Positions 24,137 through 31,033 of a stretch of DNA of 33,102 nucleotides are shown here, one piece after another. The notes under the pieces were generated by a model. The model was not told the DNA's origin. It ran no database searches and saw only the letters and a program-made list of their open reading frames with translations. A program made the translations under genes and the position numbers. The DNA comes from Streptomyces sp. NRRL F-5727 (GTDB lineage Bacteria > Actinomycetota > Actinomycetes > Streptomycetales > Streptomycetaceae), in NCBI RefSeq assembly GCF_000719555.1, contig NZ_JOGX01000066.1, forward strand, positions 1 through 33,102. Reading direction: 5' to 3'. Every line of letters begins with the position of its first letter. The first letter of the stretch is position 1.

Positions 24137-24304
24137 GACCGCTCCCGCCTCTCGACACACCGCTCGACTGTCGCGCTTCACCTGTACTTCGCAGCGGGCG
24201 GCCCGTCGGATGCGGCCGTTTCCCGGGCGGGATCGCGCGCTTCTCCTCCGGCTCGCGGACCTCTCGCGCGCGGAGCGCGCCTCCGGGACCGCCCCTCCCG
24301 GGGA
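24137..24304 (-). promoter_or_regulatory. Gap between cydB and the lipid operon
   Basis: 168 bp. It holds a short GCGCGC/GCGCGC hairpin near 24266-24280 and an AT-richer patch around 24181-24192, but no clear terminator with a T-run and no clear -10. Read-through from cydAB into the lipid operon is therefore possible. Confidence 0.35.
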
Positions 24305-25327
24305 TCAGCCGCGGCCGACCGGTGCGTCGGTCAGGGCCGTGGCTCGCGGGCCCCGGGGGCTCTGGGGGGCGAAGACGCGCCACATCCAGAACTGGCCGTA
24401 GGCGACGGCGGCCAGGACGGGGAGCACCACCACGGCCAGGAGGCCGAGGGAGGCCGGGTCCGCCACGGCTTCGGTGAGGGTGAGCGCGCCGGTGCCGGAG
24501 CGGGTGGCCAGGACCGTGGTGCCGTTGACGACGCCGATCGCCGCGGGCAGGGCGAGCAGCGGGGCGGCGCCGAGCAGGAGGGCCGCGCCGGGGCGGCCCG
24601 CCGCGCGGAGCCGTTCGGACGCGAAGACGCCGAGCGCGGCGGCCACGCCCACCAGGGTCACCGCCACCGGGGCGTCGGTGACTCCGGCCGCCGCCACCGC
24701 GGCCAGCAGGACCAGTCCGACCAGGGGCCAGTGGAGCCGGTCGGCGAGCCGCGCGAGCCGGGCCTGCTCGGGGTCGGTCTCGGGCAGCCGCCGGGCGGCG
24801 AAGAGCACGCCCTGGCGGAGGGCGCCCACGACGACGACGGCCGCGCAGGCGAGGGAGAAGGGGTGGACGAGGTCGGAGAGGGCGGCCACCGCGTGCCCGT
24901 CGCCGTCCGTGGACAGCCCCCGGATCAGGGCCGCCAGGAGCGTCCCCCACGCCAGGGCCAGCACCAGGCTGGCCGCGGGCAGGACGACGTCCCAGGCGCG
25001 CCGCCAGCCGTCGGACGGCAGCGCGGTGCGGAACCACAGGGCGGCGTCCCGCAGCACCCAGGCGGTCAGCACCAGGACCACCGGGATCCGCAGGGCGGTC
25101 AGGAGCGCGCCCTCCAGCAGGGGCAGGGCACCCAGCAGCAGGCCGGCGAAGGCGACCAGCCACACCTCGTTGGCGAGGAACAGGGGGACGAGGGCACGGC
25201 GGGCGCGCTCGCGGTCCCGCTCCGACCGGGCGAAGGGGATCAGCATGCCCATGCCGAAGTCGATGCTCTCCAGGGCCAGGTATCCGGCGAGTAACAGGCC
25301 CGTCAGGGCGTACCAGAAGACTTCCAC
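24305..25327 (-). CDS. cydB: Cytochrome bd oxidase subunit II
   Basis: 340 aa, GTG start, 33 bp after cydA. It starts with EVFWYALTGLLLAGYLALESIDFGMGM, the canonical CydB N-terminus. About eight or nine membrane helices follow, with RRALVPLFLANEVWLVAFAG and a C-terminal WMWRVFAPQSP. It pairs with CydA to form the quinol:O2 oxidase that works at low oxygen. Leu12 is encoded by TTA (25292-25294), the only TTA found in an assigned gene here; in Streptomyces this makes translation depend on the bldA tRNA. Confidence 0.93.
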   Translation of the reverse strand: MEVFWYALTGLLLAGYLALESIDFGMGMLIPFARSERDRERARRALVPLFLANEVWLVAFAGLLLGALPLLEGALLTALRIPVVLVLTAWVLRDAALWFRTALPSDGWRRAWDVVLPAASLVLALAWGTLLAALIRGLSTDGDGHAVAALSDLVHPFSLACAAVVVVGALRQGVLFAARRLPETDPEQARLARLADRLHWPLVGLVLLAAVAAAGVTDAPVAVTLVGVAAALGVFASERLRAAGRPGAALLLGAAPLLALPAAIGVVNGTTVLATRSGTGALTLTEAVADPASLGLLAVVVLPVLAAVAYGQFWMWRVFAPQSPRGPRATALTDAPVGRG

Positions 25328-25360
25328 GGTGGCGTCCCGTCAGATGGTGGGGTCGGTCGG

Positions 25361-26686
25361 TCAGTAGGAGAAGCGGACGTCGGCACCACCGGAGCCGGCG
25401 GCGTCCAGGGGGTCGGCCCCCGGGTCCGACGGGTCCCGCGGTCCGGGCAGGTCCGCCCCGCCGATGAAGGCCGCGTCGGGGCCCCGCCGGGCGTAGTGCG
25501 TGATCAGCGCCCAGTCGAGGACGACGAGGAGCACCAGTACCGTCGTCAGGGCGACGACCGTGGCCAGCATGGCGCCGAACGAGGTGTCCGACACGGCCTG
25601 CGCCACGGTGAGTTCACCGGTCACCGCCCATGGCTGGCGGCCCACCTCGCGGGTGAGCCAGCCGCCGATCAGGGCGATGAACCCGAAGGGCAGCAGCGCC
25701 ATGGCGAACCACATCCGGAAGCGCTTGCGGGACGGCGGCACGGCCGTCCGGCGGGCGGCGGTCGCCGGGATCCACGAGACGAAGAGCAGCACGATGCCGA
25801 TCAGGATCATGATCAGGGCGGGCGTCGCCACCCACTCCGGCGGCAGCCAGTCGCCGGGGCCGTACTGCGCCGTCTGGGCGGCGTTCAGCTCCTCCGGCGA
25901 GGGGCCCTCCCCGGACACCACGGCGTGCTTGGCGGGCTGGTACGTCTTCAGCTCGTCCAGGTGGACGAGACCGGCCACGATGGTGACGAGCGCGCCGGCG
26001 GCCGCGAGGATGCCGCCCTGGGCCAGGGTGGGCCGGAAGAAGGCGACCTCGTGGTCACGGCGCAGGTGGGAGGCGCTGACGGCGGCGAGGAAGAGTCCGG
26101 CGAGCAGGGCGACGGCGCCGGCGATGTGCGCCAGCGCGTACCAGGTCGCCCCGTTGGTGAGGAGCGCGCCCCAGTCGGTGACGCGGGTGACGCCGCCGCT
26201 CGTCTCATGGCCGACGGGATTCTGCATGAAGCCGTTGACCACCATGATCCAGAACGTGGACAGGTACGCGGTGAGCGCGACCAGCCAGATCAGCACGAGG
26301 TGGGCGCGGGCGGACAGGCGCCCGAAGCCGAAGGCCCACATGCCGAGGAAGGTGGACTCCAGGAAGAAGGCGACGATGGTCTCGATGGCCACCGGGGCGC
26401 CGATGACATTGCCCATCACATGCGACAGACCGGACCAGTTCAGACCGAACTGGAACTCCTGCACGATGCCGCTGATGATGCCCAGCGCGTAGTTGATGAC
26501 GTACAGGCCGCCCCAGAAGCGCACCCGCCGCATGCCCGTGGCCCGCGCCTCGGGGTCGCGGGCCCGGGTGGCGCGGGTCTGCGTCACGGCCACGACGGTG
26601 ACGAGGCCCAGGGTCAGGGCGACGAAGAGGAAGTGCAGCCCGGCCGTCACGGCGAACTGGAGGCGGGCGAGGTCAGCTGTGTTCAC
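25361..26686 (-). CDS. cydA: Cytochrome bd oxidase subunit I
   Basis: 441 aa, GTG start with an AGGA-type site upstream. Haem/quinol residues expected for CydA are visible: His18 in RLQFAVTAGLHFLFV (haem b595), Glu102 and Glu110 in AIETIVAFFLESTFLG (proton/haem d region), His185 in YALAHIAGA (haem b558) and the quinol-loop signature GRQPW. Nine or so membrane helices are spread along the chain. The length is of the short-Q-loop type. It oxidises menaquinol and reduces O2 to water at high affinity. No cydCD genes follow. Confidence 0.94.
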   Translation of the reverse strand: MNTADLARLQFAVTAGLHFLFVALTLGLVTVVAVTQTRATRARDPEARATGMRRVRFWGGLYVINYALGIISGIVQEFQFGLNWSGLSHVMGNVIGAPVAIETIVAFFLESTFLGMWAFGFGRLSARAHLVLIWLVALTAYLSTFWIMVVNGFMQNPVGHETSGGVTRVTDWGALLTNGATWYALAHIAGAVALLAGLFLAAVSASHLRRDHEVAFFRPTLAQGGILAAAGALVTIVAGLVHLDELKTYQPAKHAVVSGEGPSPEELNAAQTAQYGPGDWLPPEWVATPALIMILIGIVLLFVSWIPATAARRTAVPPSRKRFRMWFAMALLPFGFIALIGGWLTREVGRQPWAVTGELTVAQAVSDTSFGAMLATVVALTTVLVLLVVLDWALITHYARRGPDAAFIGGADLPGPRDPSDPGADPLDAAGSGGADVRFSY

Positions 26687-26792
26687 GGGGGCGTTCCTCG
26701 CTGTGGTGGGCGACGGGTAATCGTGTGGTGGTGTGGGTGGAGCTCACCGTCCCGGCCACGGCCGCGAGGTGCTCCGGCTGATGCGACTCCAT
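26673..26792 (-). CDS. Possible 39-aa upstream ORF overlapping the cydA start, with a TTA codon
   Basis: ATG at 26792, stop at 26673, 13 bp inside cydA (start 26686) in another frame. A TAGGGT element (26799-26804 on this strand) lies 6 nt before the ATG, giving the leaderless layout seen at other genes in the window. Codon 25 is TTA (26718-26720). The peptide begins MESHQPEHLAAVAG and is His/Thr-rich in the middle. Third-position GC is high. If translated, termination inside cydA would couple bldA tRNA supply to cydA translation. It could equally be a chance ORF. Confidence 0.35.
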   Translation of the reverse strand: MESHQPEHLAAVAGTVSSTHTTTRLPVAHHSEERPREHS

Positions 26793-26832
26793 GGGCTCAC
26801 CCTATCGACGAAGATCCCAAATCATGTGGAAA

Positions 26833-27157
26833 ACAAGGGAGTTGCGGAGGTATCGAACGGGTGAAGCTCGCGTGGTTCAGGGCACCCTCCTGGGCTGTGC
26901 GCGCGTGGCCGCCTCGTCGGGCCGCGGTGTTCGGTCCGGGCCGGGCGTGCGGTCGCCCCGACGGGCGGGGAGCCGCGCCGTCACACGGTCGGCACGGCCG
27001 GACCCGCCGACGGCGCGGGCCGTCGGCCCCGGGCCGGGCCGTGTCTTTCGGATCAGGCCGCACGGAGAACGTCGGGCGGCGTGGCCGCCGCCGACGTTAC
27101 CAACGAGGTCGCCGTCGCGACACGGTGTCCTTGCACGTGCGCGCGTGCGCTTTTCAC
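26833..27157 (-). repeat. Promoter/leader repeat, copy 1 (upstream of cydA)
   Basis: A 325-bp copy of the same non-coding region found at 30609-31020, in the same orientation. Conserved blocks include CACGGAGAAC with GGGCGGCG, the -10-like TAACGT (27094-27099, minus strand) and an inverted repeat GACAC/GTGTC (27119-27129). The ribosome-site block reads GCACAGCCCAGGAGGGTGCC on the minus strand. The start codon after that site, ATG in copy 2, is CTG here; the frame runs 27 codons and stops. Copy 1 therefore looks like a retained promoter and leader without its gene, now placed before cydA. Confidence 0.8.
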
Positions 27158-27160
27158 TAG

Positions 27161-27260
27161 GAGCCGCGCGCACGTCATGCGAGCCGCGCAAACACCTCAG
27201 GCGAGTCGAGCAAGCACCTCAGGCGTGTCGAGCAAGCACCTCAGGCGAGCCGCGCGCGGG
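27161..27260 (-). repeat. 22-bp tandem repeats at the 3' end of the methyltransferase gene
   Basis: Full units lie at 27181-27202, 27203-27224 and 27225-27246 (about GAGTCGAGCAAGCACCTCAGGC). A partial unit lies at 27161-27180, and the pattern continues into the last codons of the gene at 27247. The third unit contains the gene's stop codon. The array exactly fills the space between leader copy 1 and the methyltransferase gene, where a terminator would be expected but none is seen. Confidence 0.85.
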
Positions 27261-28089
27261 CCACCCAGTGGTGGTCGCGGGGCGGGCAGAGTCGTGCGGG
27301 CGGCGCCGGCACCCAGGAGCAGGCGCCTTCGGCGAGCCCGCCCAGCGTGTACGCCTCCGCCCGCCAGCCCTGACCGCCCAGCAGACCGCCCAGGTCGTCC
27401 AGGCCGAGCCGGAACGCCGACCCCCGGGACGCCATGAACGCCAGGAACTCCTCGTTGGCCGGGTCCCGGAAGTACGCGGAGTGCGGGGCGTCGACGAGCA
27501 GCACGGAACCGGGGCCCGACAGGCCCCTGATCCGGGCGAGCAGCCCGGCGAAGTGCTCCAGGCGCAGGTACGGGAGCAGTCCCTCGACGATCCACACCGT
27601 GGCGCGATCCGGCTCGTGACCCGCCTCCCTCAGCCGCCGCGGCCACGTCTCGTCGCGCAGGTCCTCGCTCAGTGCCACCCGGCCGCACGTGAGCTGGTCC
27701 GCGACCGGGGCGAGCAGGGCCTCCTTCGCCTCCAGCTGGCCCGGCAGGTCGACCTCGAAGTACCGGGTGCGGGCCGGGAGTCCGAGCCGCCAGGCCCGCG
27801 TGTCACTGCCCGCCGCCAGGCACACGACCTGGGTGACGCCGTCGGCGACGGCCTCCTGGAGGGCGATGTCGCCGAACCGCCCCCGCACGATCACCGAGCC
27901 GACCGTGCCGCCGGCCGCCAGCGCCTCCCGGGCCATCAGCCGCGACCGCTCCGTGCTCAGGAGCACGGCATGGCGGTCCGCCAGATAGGCGTCGGGGCGC
28001 TCGTGCTCCATGGCCCTGATGACCGCCGTGATGAAACCGGTCTCCTTGACGGCGGTGGCCTCGTCGCCCCGCCGGTCCGTGTCCGTCAC
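27241..28089 (-). CDS. SAM-dependent methyltransferase, PF04072 (TcmP/Ppm1-like)
   Basis: 282 aa from a GTG overlapping the upstream stop (GTGA). Family blocks are AYLADRHAVLL (34-44), FGDIALQEAVADGVTQVVCLAAGSDTRAWRL with the SAM loop LAAGSDTRAWRL (91-102), YFEVDLPGQLEAKEALL, and VWIVEGLLPYL. This matches the leucine-carboxyl-methyltransferase-like family, which includes polyketide carboxyl O-methyltransferases such as TcmP. It probably methylates a carboxylate or hydroxyl of a small molecule made with its two upstream partners. It is the last gene of the three-gene PrnB-like module. Confidence 0.85.
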   Translation of the reverse strand: MTDTDRRGDEATAVKETGFITAVIRAMEHERPDAYLADRHAVLLSTERSRLMAREALAAGGTVGSVIVRGRFGDIALQEAVADGVTQVVCLAAGSDTRAWRLGLPARTRYFEVDLPGQLEAKEALLAPVADQLTCGRVALSEDLRDETWPRRLREAGHEPDRATVWIVEGLLPYLRLEHFAGLLARIRGLSGPGSVLLVDAPHSAYFRDPANEEFLAFMASRGSAFRLGLDDLGGLLGGQGWRAEAYTLGGLAEGACSWVPAPPARLCPPRDHHWVARARLA

Positions 28090-29378
28090 TCCGCACTCCC
28101 CTTCTCGCGCCGCACGGCCGGCCGCCGACGCGGGCCGACGGAGAGCGTGGGCCGCGAGTTGACCCAGTCCTGATCGAACTTCCCTGTCGCCGCGTAGCCG
28201 CGGGAGATCTCCGCCAGCTCCTCCGCGCCGAAGACGTCCTCGATCCGCTCGAAGCCCTGAGGGGCCCGCTGGTGCGCCAGCGTCAGCACCTTCTCCGGCC
28301 CCATGGAGCGGTTGCTCCTCTGCAGTTCCGTCATCTGCGGCAGACGGTCCGCCTCGTACGCGCGCAGGGCGTCGGCCGGATCGGAGCACATGGCGAGGTG
28401 CCGGGCCAGCACCCGCGCGTCGACGACGGCCTGGGTGGCGCCGTTGGACCCGGCGGGGTACATCGCGTGGGCGGCGTCCCCCAGGAGGGTCGCGCGGCCG
28501 AAGGTCCACCGGGGCAGCGGGTCCCTGTCGGCCATCGGGTACCGGTGGATCCGCTCGGTGTCCGCGAACAGGCGGCCGAGGTCGACGTCCGGCGGCGACC
28601 AGCCGCCGAACTCCCGCAGGAGGTACCGCCGCATGCCGGCGACGTCCGCGGGCGAACGCCCGCCGGCGGGGGAGCCCGGGGCGGCGGCCACCCAGTTGAC
28701 GAGGCACCGGCCCGTCGCCTCGTCCCGCTCGATCGGGTACAGGACCAGCCGTCTCCGGTCGTCCCCCAGGACGGTCATGGAGGATCCGGTCAGGAACCCC
28801 CGGCCCCACACCGTCCCCCGGTGCATCGTCACGCCGTTGCCCAGGGGAGGGCCCTCGGCCGGGTAGAACGACGCGCGCACCGCCGAGTGGATGCCGTCCG
28901 CCCCGACGAGGACGTCCGTCTCCACCGCGCGCGTGGCGCCCCCCTCGTACGCGAAGACGGCGCGCGTCCCGCCCGGCCCGTCGTCCAGGCCGGTGAACCG
29001 GGCGCCGGTGACGAGGGCGCCGTCGCCCAGGCGGCGCCGTACCTCCTCCTCCAGGACCGCGTGGAGGTGGGCGTGGGACAGCGAGAGCTGGGGCCAGCGG
29101 TACCCCGCGGCCAGCCCCCGGTCCTCCCGCCAGACGAGACGCCCCCGCGGGGTGCACAGCACCAGTTCCCGGGTCCGCACGGCCCGCCGCCGCAGCGCCT
29201 CCAGGAGCCCGAGCTCCGCGAGTTCACGGACGGCGTTGGGCAGGATGTTCAGACCGAACCCCGGCGGCCGCGGACGCGGAGCTGCCTCGAAGACGGTGAC
29301 GTCCTCGAACCCCGCGGCGTGCAGGCTCGTCGCGGTGGCCAGTCCGCCGATCCCGGCCCCGACTATCGTGATTCTCAT
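28086..29378 (-). CDS. FAD-dependent aromatic monooxygenase (PhzS/salicylate-hydroxylase-like)
   Basis: 430 aa, ATG. Class A flavoprotein hydroxylase motifs: GxGxxG in MRITIVGAGIGGLATATSL, the DG motif VLVGADGIHSAVRASF and the GD motif LLGDAAHAMYPAGSNGATQAVVDA. The GSNG stretch and the C-terminal NSRPTL segment resemble the PhzS/salicylate 1-hydroxylase branch, which hydroxylates aromatic acids, often with decarboxylation. It lies between the PrnB-like gene (51-bp gap with a 9-bp triplicated GTGACGGTC) and the methyltransferase (overlapping). Inferred role: tailoring hydroxylation of the PrnB-like product. Confidence 0.86.
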   Translation of the reverse strand: MRITIVGAGIGGLATATSLHAAGFEDVTVFEAAPRPRPPGFGLNILPNAVRELAELGLLEALRRRAVRTRELVLCTPRGRLVWREDRGLAAGYRWPQLSLSHAHLHAVLEEEVRRRLGDGALVTGARFTGLDDGPGGTRAVFAYEGGATRAVETDVLVGADGIHSAVRASFYPAEGPPLGNGVTMHRGTVWGRGFLTGSSMTVLGDDRRRLVLYPIERDEATGRCLVNWVAAAPGSPAGGRSPADVAGMRRYLLREFGGWSPPDVDLGRLFADTERIHRYPMADRDPLPRWTFGRATLLGDAAHAMYPAGSNGATQAVVDARVLARHLAMCSDPADALRAYEADRLPQMTELQRSNRSMGPEKVLTLAHQRAPQGFERIEDVFGAEELAEISRGYAATGKFDQDWVNSRPTLSVGPRRRPAVRREKGSAE

Positions 29379-29399
29379 CGCCCGTGCTCACTCCAGGTC

Positions 29400-29426
29400 G
29401 TGACGGTCGTGACGGTCGTGACGGTG
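29400..29426. repeat. Three 9-bp tandem repeats between the module's first two genes
   Basis: GTGACGGTC is repeated three times (last unit ends GTGG) in the 51-bp gap between the PrnB-like and monooxygenase genes. It could arise by slippage and may set the spacing or coupling of the two genes. Confidence 0.75.
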
Positions 29427-29429
29427 GCT

Positions 29430-30515
29430 TCAGCGCGCGGCGGTCGGTCCGAGCGCGGCGTGGTTCTGCCGGGTGAGAGCGAGGATCTCGTCGAGGAGCT
29501 CCGTGCTCCCGCCGCCGCTGCCCAGCTGGTAGAGCCGCAGCTCCTCCTGATAGGCGCGCCGCGCCATGACCAGGTGCTTCCCGCGGAACGAGGCCAGCGT
29601 CCTGAGCGCCTCCCGCAGGGCCCGCGCGCCGGCCTGCACGTGCCGCGCCTCGTCCGGGGAGAGGGAGTCCCCGAGGGCCTCGGCGTAACGGGAGGCCAGA
29701 GACGGCGACGCCCGCCATTCCGCGTACCGCTCCCGCCAGTCGGGGAGCGTGTGCGAGGCGACCTCGTCACAGAACGCCAGGTACTCCTCGCCGCCCCGGT
29801 CCGACGCCCACAGCAGCACGTCGACCAGGAAGAGCGGGATGTGGGCCGCGGCCGGCCCCATGTACAGGCGGCCCGCCACGTGGACGTCCTCGAAGTACGG
29901 CCGCAGCTCGCGGGCGAAGAACTCGGGCGAGACGCCCCGCAGCACGCGCTTCATCGTCGCGTCGACCACGCCGACGCACGAGACCAGGCACGCCCAGGCG
30001 TCGTCGTACCCGGACCTGCGCGGATCCGCGTCGCACAGCGAGCGGCCGGCCTCCAGGGCACGCGCCAGCTCCGGTACGCACGTCCGCACCGCGCCGATCA
30101 GACCGCGCTCCATCGGGTGCCCGGTGTAGAGCCGCTCGCGCTCTCCCGGGGGGTTCCAGGACGTGTAGTGGTAGACCGTGTCGCGCGGTATCAGACGCGT
30201 CCGCCGGCCGAGCAGTTCGAAGGGCCCGGTGGCGCCCGGGAGGACGTCGAAGGCGACCACGCCGTGCCGCTTCAGGCTGCCGAGGTACATTCCCAGGTCG
30301 CGCATCGCGGCGAGGCACTCCGGCAGAGTGAAGCCCGCGACGCGCTCCTCCGTGGGGAGCGCGTCACCGAGGACCCGCGCCAACGCGTCGACGTCCGCGG
30401 CCTCGTTCAGCTTGGGCAGACGCCGCAGGTCGGCGTCGAGGCGCAGCGGATCGAGCCGTGCCACCTCCGCGTTGAACTCCTCGGAGGCGACGTCCAACTG
30501 TCTTCGGGAAGGCAT
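29430..30515 (-). CDS. PrnB-like haem enzyme (DUF1864, indoleamine-dioxygenase superfamily)
   Basis: 361 aa from the ATG at 30515 (GGAG 8-9 nt upstream), the same length as Pseudomonas PrnB. Shared blocks, recalled from PrnB, are CLAAMRDLGMYLGSLKRHG (68-85), YTGHP, ELRPYFEDVHVAG and YMGPAAAHIPLFLVDVLLW. The haem-ligand region is FRGKHLVMARRAY (His314, Tyr322), then GSGG (Ser333), matching PrnB His313/Tyr321/Ser332 in spacing. PrnB rearranges 7-chlorotryptophan to an arylpyrrole. No halogenase or prnC/prnD is here, so the substrate is probably another indole or amino acid. An in-frame ATG at 30656 with a perfect AGGAGG site would add a 47-residue Pro-rich extension. Confidence 0.85.
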   Translation of the reverse strand: MPSRRQLDVASEEFNAEVARLDPLRLDADLRRLPKLNEAADVDALARVLGDALPTEERVAGFTLPECLAAMRDLGMYLGSLKRHGVVAFDVLPGATGPFELLGRRTRLIPRDTVYHYTSWNPPGERERLYTGHPMERGLIGAVRTCVPELARALEAGRSLCDADPRRSGYDDAWACLVSCVGVVDATMKRVLRGVSPEFFARELRPYFEDVHVAGRLYMGPAAAHIPLFLVDVLLWASDRGGEEYLAFCDEVASHTLPDWRERYAEWRASPSLASRYAEALGDSLSPDEARHVQAGARALREALRTLASFRGKHLVMARRAYQEELRLYQLGSGGGSTELLDEILALTRQNHAALGPTAAR

Positions 30516-30656
30516 GCGAACCAACTCCAGGTGGGTGTCCCCCCGGTCACGCGGTGCCGGAGCGAGGTGAGCCGGGGCCGACGCCCCCGACGCCCCCGCC
30601 GGCTCCGCACAAGGGAGTTGCGGGGACGGCGAAGGAGGGGGACTCGAGTCGTTCAT
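30516..30656 (-). CDS. Alternative N-terminal extension or leader peptide of the PrnB-like gene
   Basis: ATG at 30656 sits 6 nt after a perfect AGGAGG inside leader copy 2 and is in frame with the PrnB-like gene. The 47 extra codons encode a Pro/Ala/Ser-rich stretch (MNDSSPPPSPSPQLPC...) unlike any catalytic part. Known PrnB starts align with the second ATG at 30515. Either the protein has a disordered extension, or translation of the leader feeds the downstream start. The first 16 codons align without gaps with copy 1. Confidence 0.5.
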
Positions 30657-31020
30657 GGCACCCTCCTGGGCTGTGCGGCCGTGGCCGTCTCTTCGAGCCG
30701 TGGCGTTCGGTCCGGGCCAGGCGTACGGGTCACGCCGACGAGCGAGGAGCCGCGCCGTCACACGGGCGACACCGCCGGGTCCGCCGCGGCGTGGGTGGTC
30801 GGCCCCGGGCGATGCCACACGGAGAACATCGGGCGGCGCGGCCGCCGTCGAGGTGAGAAGCGGCCCCCGGCCATGTGGGGTGACGGGGGCTTCACCTGGA
30901 GTTCCTCGAGCCGTGCTTCGACGTCGGCCTGTGCCTGAACCCCGGGAACGCCGCCGACGCTACCAGCGGGATTGTCGCCACAACACGTTGTCATTCCACG
31001 TGTGCGCGTGCGCTTTTCAC
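30609..31020 (-). repeat. Promoter/leader repeat, copy 2 (upstream of the PrnB-like gene)
   Basis: 412 bp matching copy 1 at 26833-27157 in the same orientation. It includes the block GCACAGCCCAGGAGGGTGCC (minus strand) followed by ATG, and the shared runs GTTCGGTCCGGGCC, AGCCGCGCCGTCACACGG and GCGTGCGCTTTTCAC. It carries an extra segment of about 106 bp (30848-30953) that copy 1 lacks; copy 1 has about 18 bp (27040-27057) missing here. The two copies flank the three-gene PrnB-like module. Confidence 0.85.
30957..30991 (-). promoter_or_regulatory. Promoter with overlapping inverted repeat in copy 2
   Basis: The minus-strand -10 candidate TAGCGT (30957-30962) is conserved as TAACGT in copy 1. 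An inverted repeat ACAAC-2-GTTGT (30980-30991) lies where the -35 would be. Copy 1 has a different inverted repeat at the same place, so the symmetry but not the sequence is kept. Transcription from here would give a leader of about 290 nt before the AGGAGG site. Confidence 0.45.
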
Positions 31021-31033
31021 CTGGCGCCGGTGG

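Noticed and set aside
24137..24181. Earlier GTG (24181) for the FAD oxidoreductase
   Set aside because: It adds 15 residues before the Rossmann motif and has no ribosome site; the GTG at 24136 has GGGAG at the right distance.
26687..26832. Rex operator upstream of cydA
   Set aside because: I looked for the TGTGAA-N4-TTCACA pattern that usually controls Streptomyces cydA and found none in this gap or in leader copy 1.
26797..27063. 88-codon minus-strand frame in leader copy 1 as a gene
   Set aside because: It is an open frame through GC-rich leader sequence. Only the short part after the AGGAGG block resembles copy 2, and its start codon is CTG.
27181..27246. CRISPR-like array
   Set aside because: The 22-bp units are directly adjacent with no spacers and no cas genes are present; it is a simple tandem repeat.
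27241..30656. Pyrrolnitrin biosynthetic cluster
   Set aside because: Only a PrnB-like enzyme is present. The tryptophan halogenase (PrnA), second halogenase (PrnC) and Rieske oxygenase (PrnD) are missing and other tailoring genes take their place.
30758..30994. 78-aa minus-strand ORF inside leader copy 2
   Set aside because: It starts upstream of the predicted promoter, spans the copy-2-specific insertion, has no ribosome site and is not kept in copy 1.
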